Source of the DNA: Antitrichia curtipendula
Taxonomy: Eukaryota > Streptophyta > Bryopsida > Hypnales > Leucodontaceae
Assembly: GCA_951230915.1 (NCBI GenBank)
Contig: OX579633.1
Span: forward strand, 8,902,145-8,966,144
Reading direction: 5' to 3'
Length of the DNA stretch: 64,000 bases
The notes below the pieces were generated by a model. The model made no database searches. It was not told the origin of the DNA and saw only the letters and a list, made by a program, of their open reading frames with translations. A program made the translations under genes and the position numbers. The stretch's first letter is position 1, and the number at the start of each line of letters is the position of its first letter. Below are positions 60,487-64,000 of the stretch, piece by piece.

Positions 60487-60973
60487 TGAAAGGGTTGCAA
60501 TTGTCTCCATTTCAAGTACTTTGAGACTAGTAATACAACTTTGCAACTAGTAGTGCTTTACAGAGTCACTTTTCATAGTGATTGTACATTCATTGATTTA
60601 AGATATTTACATTCAATGATTACTTGAATCAGTAAATTGTTGTGTAATTTGTAATGATCACATGCTATTCAAGGCATCTAGTACTATGTGCATAATCTCT
60701 ATGTCACTGCATTGCAAATGTTGTATTTGTAGAGGTCAAATTCTATTCAAAACGTGATTTGTAGTGTGAAAAAAAACTCCCATTTCCGTGGAAATCTCCC
60801 ATTTTAACGAATATGATGTTAGTAGGTTAAAATCAACTTGTGTGCATTGCAAGATTATGCAAGTTAGGAATACTTAGGATATCTCAAAAAGCTCCATTGC
60901 TTAGAAGGCGCAATGGACAACAAACCTAGACACCTATTAGCTAAAAAAAAAGATTTTAATTGATTTAGTTACT
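60487..60973. other. AT-rich, no gene seen
   Basis: No supportable feature. Confidence 0.45.
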
Positions 60974-61009
60974 AGTTCATAAAGAGAGATATCTCTCTTT
61001 TTATGAACT
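60974..61009. terminator. Hairpin downstream of the tRNA gene
   Basis: AGTTCATAAAGAGAGAT is followed immediately by its near-perfect complement ATCTCTCTTTTTATGAACT. It lies 38 bp past the 3' end of the minus-strand tRNA. Such stem-loops are common 3' ends of organellar transcripts; function here is inference. Confidence 0.6.
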
Positions 61010-61046
61010 GATTTTATAATAATTCATTTTTAAATCAAAAGATTAC

Positions 61047-61120
61047 CGAGAAAAACGGGATTTGAACCCACGGCTTCTAGCGTGACAAACCAACACTCTA
61101 ACCAACTAAGCTATTTTCCC
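61047..61120 (-). tRNA. tRNA-Asp (GTC), organellar/bacterial type
   Basis: On the minus strand the sequence folds as a 74-nt cloverleaf: acceptor GGGAAAA pairs with TTTTCTC, D arm GCTT/GAGT around AGTTGGTTA, anticodon loop TTGTCAC (GTC, Asp), T arm with loop TTCAAAT, discriminator G. The anticodon and D stems use several G-T pairs. The body is unlike nuclear plant tRNA-Asp and closer to organellar or bacterial types, so this is probably a piece of plastid or mitochondrial DNA in the nucleus. No CCA is encoded. Confidence 0.8.
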
Positions 61121-61127
61121 AAACATA

Positions 61128-61150
61128 ATGAATCATCATAGATGATTCAT
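61128..61150. other. Perfect 10-bp hairpin upstream of the tRNA gene
   Basis: ATGAATCATC, ATA, GATGATTCAT lies 7 bp before the tRNA 5' end. With the hairpin on the other side it frames the tRNA. Confidence 0.7.
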
Positions 61151-61543
61151 CGGAATCTTTCCATTCTATTGGCTATATACGTTAGTAGAAACCCGAATTA
61201 CAAAATGATTCTAGAGCCTAGTTGTGCTTGATTATTTACCAAGGGTGGATAAATAAACACTCACAATAGGGGGAGAGAAAGAATCCCTGAAATTGTAAAC
61301 ACTAGTCGATCTTCATCTTTCTTGTCTTCATCCACCTAATCTTTATGTTTTTTGTAATTGCACTTCTCATTCCCAATTTAATGCTAATCCTTACTCTTTA
61401 GTCTTAATACTTTGTTTTCTAAATCTATCATTTCCACCATTTGTCTAATTTTCCTAATTGTCCATCTCTTATTTAATGCTCTAAGCCTTCAAAATAACTT
61501 TTTTTCTAATAATCCCAAATCAATCATTACATAATTGAATTAA

Positions 61544-62126
61544 TTAACCCTTGAAGTCCCAAGGCCATTTTTTTGTCAAAAACCACTCAAACCTATCACT
61601 TTCTTACATTCACCTACATAAATTTAAAAAATTAAATTTTTAGAATCCAATCGTGCGATCTTGTTCTACAATTGCTTTAGATTATGTGGTAAAAATTCTA
61701 TGGTTTTTGACCATACATATTGAAAGATATTAGCATTCAAAGTGAAAGAATTGTTTTTTTCAAGAAGTTGTTCTAGTTGCCCGCAAAGTAAGAAGCTCCA
61801 TAACTTTTACATCACCAATCCAAATAGAATGAATCAAAGCTCTTCATTTAGACAAAAATATAACCTACAAGAAAAAAAATATCAAAAATTTTATTTCATT
61901 TTTTTGTGGATTTTTTTTGCTGCCCGGTCTCCCCCATTTTGAGGTTATTGTGGCATAACTTTTGCTTCCGAGCACCGATTGAAATAAAAACTATATTCCC
62001 AGAAAGCTAATAAGTTTTTCTATCATTTGAGAAAGTTTCAAAAAAATTCAGTAAAAATTGAGATCATAGGAGCCTGCCCGAAATCCATTTTGTCCCCCGT
62101 AGGGACAATGGGACTTTAGGGGTTAA
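61544..62126 (+). mobile_element. TTAA-flanked element, second subfamily
   Basis: Begins TTAA-CCCTTGAAGTCCCA and ends TGGGACTTTAGGGG-TTAA. The outer bases match those of the 3620 family (CCCCTAAAG), but the interior matches only 5723-6292. Non-autonomous, 583 bp including both TTAA. Confidence 0.75.
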
Positions 62127-63429
62127 CAACCACACCATTGTCCTAAAATTCCTACTATTCCCTATCCATAAATCTACAAATCCATTTGTTGTGGATTGAT
62201 TCTTATTATTACTAATTACTCTAACTCACTAACTTTGTAGATTTGGTATTAGCCTTTTTAATTTTTAACTTCAAATTTTGCACTTTTTTCAATAGTTAGG
62301 CCAGTTAACTAGCAAATTTGGCACTTGGGAAGATCATTGTCAATTTTTTTTAAAACTATGTGAATTAAAAGACAAAGACCATTTAATACCAAAAAAAATA
62401 AATTTATGTATTATGTAGGACTACTCTAGAATCCATGCAATGCTACATATTCTAATATATTTAAACTAGGCTATGTAAAAATATCATATAGTAGAATTTT
62501 TTTTATTAATAAGTTAGTCTTGACAGATAGGGGTCGTGCAAATTTTTCATAATATGATGGGTAATATTGAAGACAAATAATTTCATGCGGATGATAAAAT
62601 GGAGGTAGTAAAAACATCCATCTATGATGATGGCTAGTTGATTGAAATTGTGCCATGATACTAAGAGTGTATATATTTAAAAAATTAAGTGAAATGTAAG
62701 ACATTGACTACAAGTGGTAGAAATTGTCACATTGCAAAAATAGCAAGGTTTACCTTAGTGGATTCAACGAATTGAAAATTGTACAATATAAGGATAGTTT
62801 TTATAATCCATTTAACTTCAATCTTTAAAGCCAAATGTATTAAACACACTCATATTGAATGGGATGTTCACGGGCTAGCTTGAGTAGGGATTTTGAAGTA
62901 TCCAGTGATAAACTTGTTATTAAAAACCACCACTGACTTGATCAATGGCACTTGAATTGAATTGATTATTCACTTGTTGGTTTTTATAAAGCTATCCTAT
63001 ATGTGTATGTATTAGAAGTAAGGAAAAATTTGTGATGAAGGTAAGAGGCATGAAAAAATTGGACACTTCAATTTTATATGTAAGATAGACCTATTTTAAA
63101 AACCACATGAATGAATTTAAAAAAAAAATAGGATATTGGAAATGAGCCCTTTGTAGGTTAAAAAATATATATGGTCATCTTAAATACAATAATTAAGGTA
63201 AATAGCCTCACATCAAATATCTTCTTAACTCAAGTGTATACTTTAAATTACAACGAGTGATTTCCCTCAAAATGGTGTGTAAAGTTAAGTGAGGAAATGT
63301 GTAGAACATAGGAAGGGAACAAAAACAATTTATCAAGTAGATTCATCTATTTGTAAAAAAATGGGTGAAAAATTATTAGAATATTGAAGAGAGATGAGGG
63401 TAGGAGGTCAACTAACCACTCCAAGTAGG
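62127..63429. other. AT-rich, no gene seen
   Basis: No ORF with recognisable features on either strand. Confidence 0.5.
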
Positions 63430-63770
63430 ATTGCCAACTTTGGTGAACAATATCAAGAAAATGGTGAAGCAAAAAGATTCAAATTTCCTAGAGGAGATAG
63501 ATTAGCAAGTTAGCTTTCCAAAAATTTAATGCTTACTGAAATTAGAGCAAGGACAAAGACAAGATAGCTAATTTGGAGATGAAGAGGACAATTGCAAACG
63601 TCAAATGGAATTGTCAATTTTGACAAACAATATTTCCAGAATAGTGAAGCTAAAAGATTTGAATTTTTGGAAGGAGATAGATTGGCAAATTGGCTTTTTT
63701 TAAAAGCTACCGCTTGTCAAATTTAGAGCAAAGACAAAGATGGAGTAGCCATTCTAGTGTGAGGTGGTTA
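63430..63770 (+). repeat. 180-bp tandem duplication
   Basis: ATTGCCAACTTTGGTGAACA at 63430 and ATTGTCAATTTTGACAAACA at 63610 start two diverged units that share GGAGATAGATTRGCAA and TTAGAGCAARGACAAAGA. Related text occurs at about 34800. Confidence 0.75.
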
Positions 63771-64000
63771 GTTGCCATAGTAGTGGTAGTTTATATCTTC
63801 CTCCCTTTTTCTCTTTTGAATATGAGGATGTACACAATTGTTTAGGAATTGTCATGTTGCTTAGGGTTTTTCCTAGGCACCAAACCTTGAAAAGTAATTT
63901 ACTCACTAAAAATCCAATACAAAATATTACTATCTTCTCCACCTAGGCAACGAAAATGTATGGAATTGAATTTTGGATTACATGATGTTACACTTTGGCT

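Overview
This window reads as nuclear DNA of a plant (streptophyte). The supporting signs are an RWP-RK transcription factor gene split by spliceosomal introns, CACTA-type miniature elements, and a leader region with Site II-like boxes next to an AAACCCTA telobox. It also holds large AT-rich repeat tracts and an organelle-type tRNA-Asp that looks like an organellar insertion. The species cannot be named from sequence alone. Bases 1-71 are an assembly gap.

Layout. 72-10430 is AT-rich and gene-poor: a 1.63-kb tandem repeat, minisatellite-like tracts, and TTAA-flanked inverted-repeat elements. 10706-16080 is a GC-richer island with a minus-strand RWP-RK gene, followed downstream by three ~280-bp tandem copies. 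16100-43100 is again repeat territory: a long degenerate array of ~59-bp monomers (21.3-23.2 and 29.0-33.7 kb), nested CACTA and TTAA elements, other dispersed families, and almost no coding potential.

43145-59906 is the most interesting segment. A minus-strand gene (A, ATG at 46027) encodes a transposase-like protein resembling the family often annotated DUF7869. A divergent plus-strand gene (B, ATG at 53072) encodes a ParB-like segment followed by a DNA-methyltransferase-like segment with degenerate motifs. Phase-compatible exons then lead to an FCP1/NLI-type phosphatase-like domain (57486-59906). Sixteen copies of a ~23-bp imperfect palindrome (ATTCAACTCG, three bases, CGAGTTGAAT) lie only in noncoding parts: five in the presumed leader intron of A, eight in the leader intron of B, and one in each of three downstream introns of B. 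Both ATGs sit a few bases after a TGCAG/GC acceptor. Both genes are otherwise open over long distances but are interrupted in frame only by TAG codons (one in A, two in B). I read this as a candidate composite mobile or selfish unit whose two genes share an intronic cis-element. That interpretation is inference.

60-64 kb holds a strong 92-bp inverted repeat just past the last exon, a tRNA-Asp(GTC)-like gene between two perfect hairpins, another TTAA-flanked element, and AT-rich sequence.
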